Assembly: GCF_004193775.1 (NCBI RefSeq)
Contig: NC_041003.1
Coordinates: forward strand, 46,629,611-46,693,610
Source of the DNA: Glycine soja
Taxonomy: Eukaryota; Streptophyta; Magnoliopsida; Fabales; Fabaceae
DNA length: 64,000 bases
Reading direction: 5' to 3'
Each line of letters opens with the position of its first letter. The stretch's first letter is position 1. The notes beneath the pieces were generated by a model. It was not told the origin of the DNA. It saw only the letters and a list, made by a program, of their open reading frames with translations, and did not search any database. Below, piece after piece: positions 37,325 through 49,877 of this stretch. The translations under genes were made by a program, and so were the position numbers.

Positions 37325-40300
37325 ATGGCGGCCGCGAATGCTCCGATCACCATGAAAGAAGCCCTAACTGTGAGTTCTGGCTCTCCGTCAATTTTCTATT
37401 CCCGCGAACTTTGTGTTTCTCTGTTTATCGAGATCAGTTCACAGTTATAGCTGTGGAATCAAGAACTAGAACACTTGCTTTTGCAGTATAATCGGTCAAT
37501 TTTGTTCTGCAAGTTCAGTATGCTGCAATTTAGTTTACTAGTTTGCATAGGTGTAGTATGCTCAGATCTGAGTTTTTTTTTTTTTTTTTTTTTGCTTTCT
37601 GAACTGGAAAGTGAGAAGCATAATTGTTCGTTGTTGCTGATGTATTCTTTTCCTAGATAGTGAATTGAGTTGTTTGATTTGTGTGATCTGATTTGTGATT
37701 GCAGTTGCCGAGCATTGGCATCAATTCGCAATTCATCACGTTCACGCACGTGACGATGGAATCGGATAAGTATATATGTGTTCGAGAAACCGCTCCACAG
37801 AATAGCGTGGTTATCATTGATATGAACATGCCAAATCAACCTTTGAGGAGGCCTATAACTGCGGATTCTGCTCTTATGAATCCGAATTCTAGAATTCTCG
37901 CTTTGAAAGGTAAGATATGTTTCATAATCTTCTCCTGAATTTGTGACTTGTGAGTTGCACCTTGGTGTTGATATGAATTCTCTTTGGATATAAAAATCCA
38001 TTGGAAGCTTTCTTTCAACAGTTTTTCTTTCTATTTTTACTTTTGCTTCCTTTAGTTGTATTATTTTTGTTGACGAGATTGTTGGATGAAATGAAACAAA
38101 CTGCTTAATTTTGACTTGAAGCATTTGAGCACGTCTAGTCATCCACAATATATCTACTTCTAATTCCGTGATTATTGAACTGCCTCTAGCACTGTCAGTT
38201 ACTTTATATGCACCCTGATCGCTAGGGCCACAGAGCTGTGAAGCAGGGATCTTTGATTGGTTTGAGAAGCTGAAATAAATTGGCATCCTTATTTTAAATT
38301 TTATATATAATATATAATTTTCTTATGATATAATGAAGTTAAAATGTCATGTTTTTAAGTGGAAAAAAGGTATTGTACTTCTGCTCTCACTCTTCTACAA
38401 GAGGATACAAGGAGGGACTCTATTAGATGAGGGATTTATTTATGTAGATACTAGAAAGAAATTATGTTTAAACTATGACTTTATTCTGGTTAGTTTTAAT
38501 AAAAGTATATGAACATTATCTGAAGGAGGGACTCTATTAGAGCAAATTTCTGTAGTAATCTAAATTATATAGTCAGACTTTGGTTCAATGAAAATGTCAA
38601 AATGTCTTGGGACCAATTCTGACCTGTAAACTGTATTTTCAGTACCTCTGGTACTCAATTAATATAGATATTATTTTTGCTGATAAAAAAAATGAACATT
38701 ATCTGAAAAAGAATTTTTTTCCATTTTTTTTTACTATTGCTAATATATCTATATATCTATAATCCCCAATTTCACATTAGGCCTATTAGATGTTGCAGTC
38801 CTACATATTTTCCACGCTGTTATCGTTTGACCGGGTTTTCAGTAAAAAAAAATAAAATTATTGGTATCAAGATGAGCTGCAATGTTCATATAGACCATAA
38901 TGCTCCCAAATTTCGAGCAGTCTGTTAAGTTTTTAGTTTGTTGTGCGTGCGCTTCTGTTGCTGCTTTTGAAATATTGTTTACTTTTGGATTATCTTCACT
39001 TACAAGTTACATCATTCTCTTGAAGCCCAACTGCAAGGGACTACTCAAGATCACCTACAAATATTTAACATTGAGATGAAAGCAAAGATGAAATCATATC
39101 AGATGCCTGAGCAGGTAACCATTACGCACAAGGACACATATATTGTAACATAATAGGTCCAATATTGTAACATATATTGTTAATCATGTATAGGTAGTTT
39201 TTTGGAAGTGGATTAGCCCCAAAATGTTGGGTCTCGTAACACAGACCTCTGTATACCACTGGTCAATTGAAGGTAAGATGATAATTTGCTCAACTAAATA
39301 TTTTTGTGTTATACTATATTTTCCAGTTCACATATTCTTTACAGTGTGCTTGTAGTTTCTGCAAATTGTTGACTGGTACATGGTTCATGATCTATATAAC
39401 TTGTAGGTGACTCTGAACCTGTTAAGATGTTTGAGAGAACAGCAAATTTGGCAAACAACCAGATAATTAATTATCGATGTGACCCTACAGAAAAATGGTT
39501 GGTCTTGATTGGTATTGCTCCTGGTTCTCCTGAGGTATATCTCTGGTTCCTATTGTAGTCATTGTTATCAATCACAATAGCACCACTATCGCATGCTCAT
39601 GCTATTGACCATAGTTAGCTCTCATGATGTAAATACATTTTTAATTTTCAACTTTAATTTAGGCTTTTCATTCAGATATTAAAAGTTGTCTTTATCTATG
39701 TTTCTGCTGGCTTTATCTGTGTATAATTGTACAAGAATTGTGATCTTTTTACCATGAATTTAACAAGCCTGATCTATTTTGGTTTATTTCTCCATATTAT
39801 TTTGCATTGTAGAGGCCGCAATTGGTAAAGGGAAACATGCAACTTTTCTCTGTGGATCAACAACGTAGTCAGGCTCTTGAAGCTCATGCCGCATCATTTG
39901 CCCAATTTAAAGTGCGTTTTTTTACTTTTCTCTTCATTTTCCCTTAATTTTCATTTAATATTTCCTGAATAATTGTATATATGCTACTGTGTTGGACAGG
40001 TTCCTGGGAATGAAAACCCTTCTGTTTTGATTTCTTTTGCCTCAAAGACACTTAATGCTGGCCAAGTTATATCCAAATTGCATGTTATTGAACTCGGTGC
40101 ACAACCAGGTTTGCATATTTTTAGCTCATTCACATTTATCTCTAATGTATCTATTTTATGGGCAACTTATGTTTTGTAGACAAATCTGTCTTGTATGCTG
40201 ATTTAGTTCTATCTCTCTACTTGACGAATTTTAATTTTCCTGGTAAATCAGAAATTGAAATTAATTATTTGTATCAATGTGCATTTATCATTCCTGATCT

Positions 40301-43300
40301 ATAACTCAAGGTGAAAAGGTCATATGAATGACAATAATGACCCCTTTTTGAGGATGCCTGTAGAATGGCACCTTCAACATTGAACTGAAAATATAACTTT
40401 CATAAACTTTTATCTGTGGATGTATTACACTGATCCATGATGAAGGAAGAGGCTACTCATTATTGCCAATAACTTATGTACATGAAATGTATTATATTTT
40501 TGTTGTTAGGCCATACTATGAGGATTGTTTTCCATTTCATACCCCATGCGTTTGAATGATAGGAAAAATTGATTATGTGACTAACAATTATCTTGTTTTT
40601 TTTTTTGCAATTATATTGTATTTTTATGTTGGGTTTTCAATTGTAACTAGGTGTGGGCCTGCACTGTTGCACAGATTTTAAAAAATCAAAATGTGGAATT
40701 TTTATAAGAAATAAATGAAAAAGGAAAAAATAGTTTTCTACCATCCAGCAGCCAACATGTGGCAAGGTGCTGGACAGTTTTTATTAAATATATAGATGAT
40801 AAACATGTGTAAGTGTGAAATTTTAAGGTAGATGAAGCCGTAAATATTTACTAGATGCGGGTATTATGAAATTAAACAGTGTATATCATTGTATCACCTG
40901 TGATTGAATTGATCATCCTTCTGGAGTTTGAATTATTAGAGATGTAATATAAAATCATTCATGTGTTTCTTCACCTAACTGCTCAAGCTTTTGAGATAGT
41001 TGGTATCAAAGCATCTATAATTAAATGGTCTAGAGTTCTATCCTTGCTGTCCCCATTCTTCTAAGAAAAAGTTGAACTTCAGCACAGGATAGGTGGGCCT
41101 CTCTTCATTATCCATGCTTCAAGCCCAAAGGGCTCTAGCATGAGGGGGCATGTTGGAAACATAATATGAAACCATTCACACATCTTCACTTCACCTATCA
41201 AGTTAAGCTTTTGCCATAGTTGGTCCATGACAAACATTACTGATTTGTTGGCAGGGAAGCCATCATTTACAAAGAAACAAGCTGATCTTTTCTTCCCCCC
41301 AGATTTTGCTGATGATTTTCCAGTTGCCATGCAGGTAGAGAAATTGCTTGTATTTGTTGTTCATTTTATAAATAGTGTAAATATTTGATTTCTACTTTGG
41401 TTTTTGGCAGATATCCCACAAATACAATTTGATTTATGTGATTACGAAACTTGGCCTACTATTTGTCTATGATTTGGAGACAGCTACTGCTGTATATAGG
41501 AACAGAATCAGTCCAGATCCTATATTTTTGACCTCAGAAGCTACATCTGTGGGAGGCTTTTATGCCATAAACAGGAGAGGCCAGGTTTTATTGGCTACTG
41601 TTAATGAACAAACCATTGTGAATTTTGTCAGTGGCCAAGTATGTTTCTGACCTTGTTATAACTTTTTTGTTGTAAAGTGGGGTATGAAATGGCATTTTTA
41701 CAAATTCCATTTGGTTATTATCACAGTTAAACAATTTGGAGCTAGCAGTTAGTCTTGCCAAAAGAGGAAATCTTCCTGGTGCTGAGAAGCTGGTATGTCA
41801 ATTTTTTTTTTCAAGGGTGTTTTTAGTGAGATTAAAAAAACTTGGATGCATTGTCAATTAATTTCTTGAGGGCATTTGTTTCACAAAATGATATTGTATT
41901 CCCAAGAATCACATTCCTAGGAATATTATAACCAGGAATGTTATTCCTGGGAATACTTAAAAGTACATTTGACTAGATTTTAACATTCCTAGGAATATTT
42001 TTAAAACTTAAAATAATTGAAAATAAAAAATAGAGTTGGAATGGAAGAGTTATAGTTGGGTTAGAAAATAACTTCCCATATTCTCATGGGAATATAAATT
42101 TCCCACCCCTTATCATAGGAATAGAAATGACTTGAATTATTGTATATAACCACTGTCCTGGGAATAAGTAATACCCAGGAACATTTTTTAAAGCTCGTAA
42201 CATACATGGAAATACTACATAAGTTCACATTTCTGGGAAAGAGATTTTAATCCGTGAAACAAACACACTATTGGGCTTTCATGTAGCTGATAAATGCTTA
42301 CTTGCATGAAGTTTGGTTACAAACTACAATAAAAAGTGCAATACTCTGATGAGTAATTGTTAACTCTTCTTTGTAGCAGACAGCCAGACACTTATTCAGT
42401 TTACTTCATCAATGCAATCTACACTGTTTAATCTCTTTCTCTCTCTCTCTCTCCCTCCCTCCCCCTCTCAATATATATTTCTAAAATATTTGATATTGAT
42501 CAATTGATTGCTATGTTTAGCTTCTTAAGAAATGCTCTCTCTTGTTATTGTATTTTTGGTTCTTTTATTCATGAATATGATGTCCATATTTGTTGACATT
42601 ACAGGTAGTGGAACGTTTTCATGAACTGTTTGCCCAAACAAAATATAAGGAAGCTGCAGAGCTTGCAGCTGAATCTCCACAAGGAATCCTTCGAACTCCT
42701 GACACAGTTGCCAAATTTCAGGTTTCTTGATAAGATGTTGCTATCTGGGAATTTTCTCTTGCTTTTTTAGCTACTTCATTCACAGAGATTCATTTTCTGG
42801 TTGTTTACTGTTTGCCTTTAGGTGATGTCCTTTTGTTTGGTCAATTAGTTATAATGTTTAAAATGCCATTATCTGCTTTATGTGGCAGAGTGTTCCTGTG
42901 CAAGCTGGGCAAACTCCTCCTTTGTTGCAGTATTTTGGAACACTTTTAACAAGGGGAAAGTTGAATGCCTTTGAATCATTAGAATTGTCACGGTTGGTTG
43001 TGAACCAGAACAAGAAAAATCTGTTGGAAAATTGGTTGGCAGAGGACAAGCTTGAATGCAGTGAGGAGCTAGGAGATCTCGTTAAGGTTGGGTTGCATTA
43101 AAATTTTGAAAAATTCAATATTATTTTGTTATTTATAACTTTGCTTGTACTCTATCTTTCTAATTGTCTCCCAAAAATATAGGGGTACTGATTCTCATCT
43201 AGCCTGTTTATTGTGAAATGTTGTATTCTATTAATTTTTACAAGCATGCTCCCTTGTAGACTGTGGACAATGATCTTGCTTTAAAAATATATATCAAAGC

Positions 43301-46300
43301 CAGAGCTACTCCAAAAGTTGTTGCTGCATTTGCTGAGAGGAGGGAGTTTGACAAAATTCTGATTTACTCTAAACAGGTGCCTGCTTACTTATCAAAGAAT
43401 ATTGAAGTTTAATCCATAGAATAATTTAGTGCTATTATGGCATGCATAGCATTTTGTCACCCTGTATAATTATAATTGCATGTATTGCCCTTTCATTTTA
43501 CTGTAAATGTTTGGTCCTGAACATTGTATTACTTATTTGTTGCTATAGGTTGGGTACACACCTGACTACCTCTTCCTTCTGCAAACAATTCTCCGGACAG
43601 ATCCGCAGGTGTGAGAGAAACCTCTGCAGTTTATATTATATAATTTTTTTAGTTGAACCTGAACCATTTCTTTGTAGCTCCCCTTATTCTCTGTCTCCTT
43701 GTTATATCTGTTGACAATGTCTGCTGACAGTTACCATTTTCATTTTGATTTGCAGGGCGCTGTTAATTTTGCATTAATGATGTCTCAAATGGAGGGAGGT
43801 AGCCCAGTTGATTACAACACAATAACTGATCTCTTTCTTCAGGTTGATTATATGTTGTGATTAAGCAATTATGATGAATATTAATATGATATTTTTTTTC
43901 ATGATCATTGATTTAGTACTGAATGGTTCTTGAAATTATTGTTATTTTCATTTTGGTTACTTTCTGCTCAGAGAAATCTGATCCGAGAGGCTACAGCTTT
44001 TCTCCTGGATGTTTTAAAGCCAAATCTACCAGAACATGGGTTCCTTCAGACAAAGGTGTGTGGCCTTTGTTTCTCATCCGTTATGGGCATTCTACTCTGA
44101 AAATTCTTTCTTTGAACTGTTACGATCTTGTGAATTGCTGTTCAGGTGTTGGAGATAAATCTGGTGACTTTCCCCAATGTTGCTGATGCAATATTGGCTA
44201 ATGGCATGTTCAGCCATTATGACCGTCCTCGTATTGCCCAGCTTTGCGAAAAAGCGGGCCTTTATGTGCGAGCTTTGCAAGTAAGGACTCTCCAAATGTG
44301 TTTTATTCTCGCACTTTCTCTATGTTAGTCTTAAAGTCAAACCCTTTGTTGATTGCATTATTCTTGGTGCAGCATTACACAGAATTACCAGACATCAAAC
44401 GTGTGATTGTTAATTCACATGCAATTGAACCTCAGGTTTATGTGCTGTTCTGCTTTTAATCTATTTTAGTGTTTAACAATTAAAACCCATTGTGTGAGCT
44501 TTTAAAATACCTACTCATTATGTGGTTGTTACAGTCACTTGTAGAGTTTTTTGGTACACTGTCAAAAGAATGGGCATTAGAGTGCATGAAAGACTTACTG
44601 CTGGCCAATCTCAGGGGCAACCTACAGATCATTGTGCAGGTATGGTGGTGTCATTGTTTTCTATAACTTGGAACTTCTTAAATAATTGTTGACAAAGCTT
44701 TCGTATGTGTTCAGGTTGCTAAAGAATATTGTGAGCAATTGGGTGTTGATGCCTGCATAAAACTTTTTGAGCAATTTAGGTCATATGAAGGACTGTACTT
44801 TTTCCTTGGATCATACTTGAGCTCCAGGTAATCTTTCATTTGGAAAAAAAAACTTGTTTTTCTGTTGGTAATAGACCTCATTTAATTGAGATATTATCCA
44901 ATGTATTTCTGCTGATGTATGTTCCTCTAAATAATATGGAACAGTGAGGATCCTGATATTCACTTTAAGTACATTGAGGCAGCGGCAAAGACTGGTCAAA
45001 TCAAGGAGGTTGAGCGTGTGACAAGAGAATCAAATTTCTATGATGCTGAGAAAACCAAAAACTTTCTGATGGAGGCTAAGCTTCCAGATGCACGGCCTTT
45101 GATTAACGTTTGTGATCGTTTTGGATTTGTTCCAGATCTAACACACTATCTATACACAAACAACATGGTTCGCTACATTGAAGGCTATGTTCAGAAGGTA
45201 TAATAGTAGCTTTGCTTATCTCATGATTGCTATCTACTCTTTTTCTCTGCCTATCTAAAACTTTGTGCCTTTCTATACAGGTGAACCCAGGGAATGCACC
45301 TTTAGTTGTTGGGCAGCTGCTAGATGATGAGTGCGCAGAAGATTTTATCAAAGGCTTGATCCTTTCTGTTCGTTCATTACTGCCAGTGGAGCCCCTTGTG
45401 GAGGAATGTGAGAAGAGGTGGTGTTTGCCCTTTGATCCTAAGTGTTATTGCTTTGCGTTCGTGTTTCTTATTTTATCCTGTGGCTTTTTGATATGCAGGA
45501 ATCGGCTTCGTTTGCTCACACAGTTCTTGGAACATCTTGTAAGTGAGGGAAGCCAGGATGTACATGTTCACAATGCACTGGGTAAAATTATCATTGATAG
45601 CAACAACAACCCAGAACATTTCCTCACAACCAACCCATACTATGATTCTCGAGTTGTGGGCAAGTATTGTGAGAAACGTGATCCCACCTTAGCAGTTGTA
45701 GCTTATCGGCGAGGACAATGTGACGATGAACTTATCAATGTCACCAACAAAAATTCTTTGTTCAAACTGCAAGCAAGGTTTGTGGTGTATATTGGCTCCT
45801 CTAAAGTGAGAGTATACTTTGCAGGATAAAGTGTAGTTACAACCATTGATTATTGTTATTATTGTTACAACTTCGAAGTTTGCTGTACTTGTATTTTATC
45901 ATATTCTCAACCATGAATTTTCTAATCAATGGTTATAACTGCACTTTATAGTTTAAAGTATACTCCGTCACTTTAGAGGAGCTCTATTTGTGGTCCTTAA
46001 TCCACCAAATCAATTTTCTTTAATTCAACATTCACATACTTATATTTTGATGACAGATATGTTGTTGAGAGAATGGATGGTGATTTGTGGGCTAAAGTTC
46101 TTGATCCTGATAATGAATATAGAAGGCAACTTATTGATCAGGTTGTATCTACTGCTTTGCCTGAAAGCTCAAGCCCTGAGCAAGTTTCTGCAGCTGTTAA
46201 GGCTTTCATGACAGCCGATCTGCCTCATGAATTGATTGAACTTCTTGAGAAGATTGTGCTTCAGAATTCTGCATTCAGTGGAAACTTTAATTTGCAGAAT

Positions 46301-49300
46301 CTTCTTATTTTGACAGCAATAAAGGCTGATCCATCCAGAGTTATGGATTATGTTAATAGATTGGATAATTTTGATGGGCCTGCGGTTGGAGAAATGGCTG
46401 TAGAAGCTCAGTTATATGAGGAAGCATTTGCCATTTTTAAGAAGTTCAACTTGAATGTTCAAGCAGTTAATGTGTTGCTTGATAATATTCATAGCATTGA
46501 TAGAGCTGTTGAGTTTGCTTTCCGAGTTGAAGAAGATGCTGTTTGGAGTCAGGTGGCCAAGGCTCAACTCAGGGATGGGTTAGTAAGTGATGCAATTGAG
46601 TCATTTATACGAGCTGATGATGCTACACAATTTTTAGATGTTATCCGTGCTGCTGAAGATGGCAATGTTTACCATGACTTGGTAAAATACTTGCTAATGG
46701 TAAGAGGGAAAGCAAAAGAACCCAAGGTCGACAGTGAGCTCATTTATGCATATGCAAAAATTGATAGGCTGAGTGACATTGAGGAGTTCATTCTTATGCC
46801 AAATGTTGCTAATCTTCAAAATGTTGGTGACCGGTTGTATGATGAAGCATTATATGAAGCTGCAAAAATCATATTTGCTTTTATATCTAACTGGGCCAAG
46901 TTGGCTATCACACTGGTCAAATTACAACAGTTTCAAGGTGCTGTTGATGCAGCAAGGAAAGCTAACAGTTCAAAGACATGGAAGGAAGTTTGCTTTGCTT
47001 GTGTTGATGCGGAGGAGTTTCGTTTGGCCCAGATTTGTGGACTCAACATTATTGTTCAGGTAATATGTTGATTTCAGTTTTTTTGATGAACTGTGTATGT
47101 GTGTGTATATATATATATAGGAACGTCTTTCTTAATTTCTGATGCAGACCGAGTTCAATTTAGAGAGTTTAAATGATCTGGGTCTTCAGTATGTGATGGT
47201 GAAGCAATTTCCCTAAAAGTATGCTGTGAACATGTGAATGCTCATGATTTATGATTGGAAGGGTGTTTTGCTTGGTATTTGAACTTAATGCTGATCTGCT
47301 GGTAGTGATCTTATTGAATTTCTAATGCTTATTGCGTCATTTTTTTAATTAATTTTAAAGGTGGATGACTTGGAAGAAGTCAGTGAATATTACCAAAATA
47401 GAGGTTGCTTCAATGAGCTAATATCTCTGATGGAGAGTGGTTTAGGGTTAGAACGGGCACATATGGGCATCTTTACTGAGTTAGGAGTTCTGTACGCTAG
47501 ATACCGCCCTGAGAAGCTTATGGAGCATATCAAACTATTCTCAACCCGCCTCAATATTCCTAAACTCATACGAGCTTGTGATGAACAACAGCATTGGAAA
47601 GAACTGACCTATTTGTATATACAATATGATGAGTTTGATAATGCTGCAACTACCATCATGAACCATTCACCTGAAGCATGGGATCACATGCAATTCAAAG
47701 ATGTTGTTGTTAAAGTTGCTAATGTGGAGTTGTATTACAAGGCTGTTCACTTCTACTTGGAAGAGCATCCAGATCTTATCAATGATGTTCTGAACGTCCT
47801 TGCACTTCGTGTGGACCATGCACGTGTTGTTGACATCATGCGGAAGGTAGGATCATTAGTGGTAAAAATTTAATTAGATATTAGTTGTTGCATGCCATAA
47901 CTCTAATGGGAAACTTCACTTTAATATGCTATAGGCTGGTCACCTCCGTCTTGTGAAACCATATATGGTTGCAGTTCAAAGCAACAACGTATCTGCTGTT
48001 AATGAAGCGTTGAATGAGATATATGTTGAGGAGGAAGATTATGATAGATTGCGCGAGTCAATTGATTTGCACGATAACTTTGATCAAATAGGCCTTGCCC
48101 AAAAGGTGTGGAAATTTGCTCTTAATTGGAACTATTTTTTTGTTTTAGTTGTGGAAATCTCAGATTATTACTATTACTGTATGATGCAGATTGAAAAGCA
48201 TGAGCTTCTTGAGATGAGACGTGTTGCTGCTTATATTTACAAGAAGGCAGGTAGGTGGAAGCAGTCTATTGCTTTGTCAAAGAAGGATAACCTTTACAAA
48301 GATGCCATGGAGACAGCCTCACAATCTGGCGAGCGTGAACTTGCTGAGGAGTTGCTTGTTTATTTCATTGATCAGGTGCTAAATTCAGTTTCAAACTTCA
48401 TATATAATTCATTTTCTTGCAATATCTTGTTTGATTAGGTTTACCATTATTCTTGGATAATGTGTTTTGTTTAATTGTTATAATGTCATGCTTCGTACAT
48501 GTCTATGCATACATAGCTACTCTTCAACCTTCTTTGTAGCAATAGTTATTGCATACTAGTGGGACCTCTTATAATATGTGTAATTCGAAGTCATACAGAG
48601 AAATTATTTGATTCCTGGAGTTATTAGTATTTTCTTTTTGTCAAAGCCCAGTGGCTGGTTTGTTCTGCAAGAGCATGCTAGTCTTACAATCAAAACTACT
48701 GATTGAAGGATTGTCAAATTGTCATTCAAGCTTCTTACCTAAGGGTTCAATCTTTTTTGTTTGTCCTCGGGAGTGATAGTATTTCAATTTATTTATTATA
48801 TGCATATAATTGAGATTTCTAAATTTTCTTTTCATATGCTTATGCAGGGAAAGAAGGAATGCTTTGCCTCATGTCTATTTGTTTGCTATGATTTGATACG
48901 GGCAGACATTGTTCTTGAACTAGCTTGGATGCACAATATGATTGACTTTGCTTTCCCGTATCTATTGCAGGTTTGCATTTATTTTATGCTGCTAATTTGT
49001 ATCACCTGTAGTTAGAATTTTATGTTTCATGATTCAATGTGATTCAGCTAGCTATTGATTTGTAAAACAAGATTTGATCATATACTTTGCAAAGTCTGAT
49101 AGTTTATGATGGGTTGCAATTTTTTCAGTCTATTTGAACTACTTTTTTGGTGAAACAATTTAATCTTCCTCTTTATTTATAAGATCAACTTATATGTAAG
49201 CACTTATTCAATAAGTATTTGATTGAACAGTTTACCCAAATGCACAATTAGTGGTGCTTAGCTTGTGAATATTGTGGTTGGTCTTATGTACTTGCGGTAT

Positions 49301-49877
49301 TACAGAGGTTATGTGAGCAAGCAAATCTAGGTTGACTATGCAGTTAATTGTCTTCTCCAGCCTTCCATTGAGCTGAAATGGATCTATTTATTGCCATCTT
49401 ATCTAGAGGTTTCTCTCATCTTCATTTTTTTTTTGCTGTTGTAGTTTATTCGTGAGTACACTGGCAAAGTCGATGAACTGGTGAAGGACAAAATTGAAGC
49501 ACAAAATGAAGTGAAGGTTAAAGAGCAAGAGGAAAAGGATGTAGTTGCACAACAGGTAATTATTTTATGTTGTGCTGTCAGCAGTTTGAGTGTTCAGAAA
49601 TGTTTGTTGTTGATAAATCCTCTTCTTTCGCATCCTTCATCCTCAACATTCTCAACAGATTGAACATTAGAGTAGTACTGATATGAATGAGATGTGCTTT
49701 TTGTTGCAGAACATGTATGCTCAATTGTTGCCTCTTGCTTTGCCTGCACCACCAATGCCTGGAATGGGAGGCCCAGGAGGTATGGGAGGAGGCTTTGCTC
49801 CTCCCCCTCCAATGGGTGGACTGGGGATGCCCCCAATGCCTCCTTATGGCATGCCTCCCATGGGCAGCAGTTTTTGA
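37325..49877 (+). CDS. CHC: Clathrin heavy chain (30 exons, complete)
   Basis: The clathrin triskelion leg subunit, which coats vesicles at the plasma membrane and trans-Golgi network. Exons: 37325-37369, 37705-37909, 39026-39114, 39194-39272, 39407-39534, 39813-39911, 40000-40108, 41255-41334, 41411-41638, 41727-41792, 42605-42721, 42889-43086, 43260-43376, 43549-43608, 43756-43842, 43972-44055, 44146-44280, 44373-44435, 44535-44639, 44715-44827, 44945-45197, 45281-45417, 45499-45777, 46057-47059, 47361-47846, 47935-48105, 48190-48375, 48848-48970, 49445-49555, 49710-49877. They sum to 5124 nt (1707 aa) in frame, near the usual 1.7 kb residues. The N-terminal propeller spans about residues 1-330. 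Alpha-helical clathrin repeats follow to about 1570. The trimerisation region ([20 protein letters not shown]) and a Gly/Pro/Met-rich tail ending MPPMGSSF close the protein. It starts [14 protein letters not shown], the standard plant N-terminus. Confidence 0.97.
37910..39025. other. Clathrin intron 2, no feature recognised
   Basis: 1.1 kb of AT-rich intron. No transposon ends were recognised. Confidence 0.5.
40933..41220 (+). mobile_element. Complete TRIM retrotransposon in clathrin intron 7
   Basis: LTR-like repeats of about 70 bp lie at 40933-41000 and 41151-41220. They share GAnAn(G/A)TAATAT(A/G)AAA(T/C)CATTCA, CTTCACCTA and AAGCTTTTG..ATAGT. TGGTATCAAAGC at 41001-41012 is a tRNA-Met-type primer-binding site. 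GAGGGGGCA at 41142-41150 is a polypurine tract just before the second repeat, which starts TGTTGGAAAC. There is no coding capacity. It lies in the sense orientation of the host gene. Confidence 0.8.
41870..42269. mobile_element. MITE-like inverted repeat in clathrin intron 10
   Basis: The ends GGGCATTTGTTTCAC (left) and AGTGTGTTTGTTTCACGG (right, reverse complemented) match imperfectly. The interior is full of short CCTAGGAAT / ATTCCTGGGAAT palindromes. It resembles Tourist (PIF/Harbinger) MITEs, but a clean 3-bp target duplication was not found. Confidence 0.5.
42438..42470. repeat. (CT)n microsatellite in clathrin intron 10
   Basis: CTCTTTCTCTCTCTCTCT followed by CCCTCC repeats, a simple-sequence tract. 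No function is implied. Confidence 0.8.
45794..45983. mobile_element. 190-bp foldback MITE in clathrin intron 23
   Basis: The left arm GCTCCTCTAAAGTGAGAGTA, then AAAGTGTAGTTACAACCATTGAT, pairs with the right arm ATCAATGGTTATAACTGCACT ... TACTCCGTCACTTTAGAGGAGC. The arms are about 58 bp with a loop of about 75 bp. It starts about 16 bp after the exon 23 donor and fills most of this 279-bp intron. The target duplication is unclear (TATT on both sides is possible), so the superfamily is not assigned. Confidence 0.7.

Noticed and set aside
37459..38286. A 275-codon minus-strand open frame
   Set aside because: It lies antisense across clathrin intron 1, exon 2 and intron 2, contains poly-Lys from a T-run, and has no recognisable domain. 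The + strand coding is certain.
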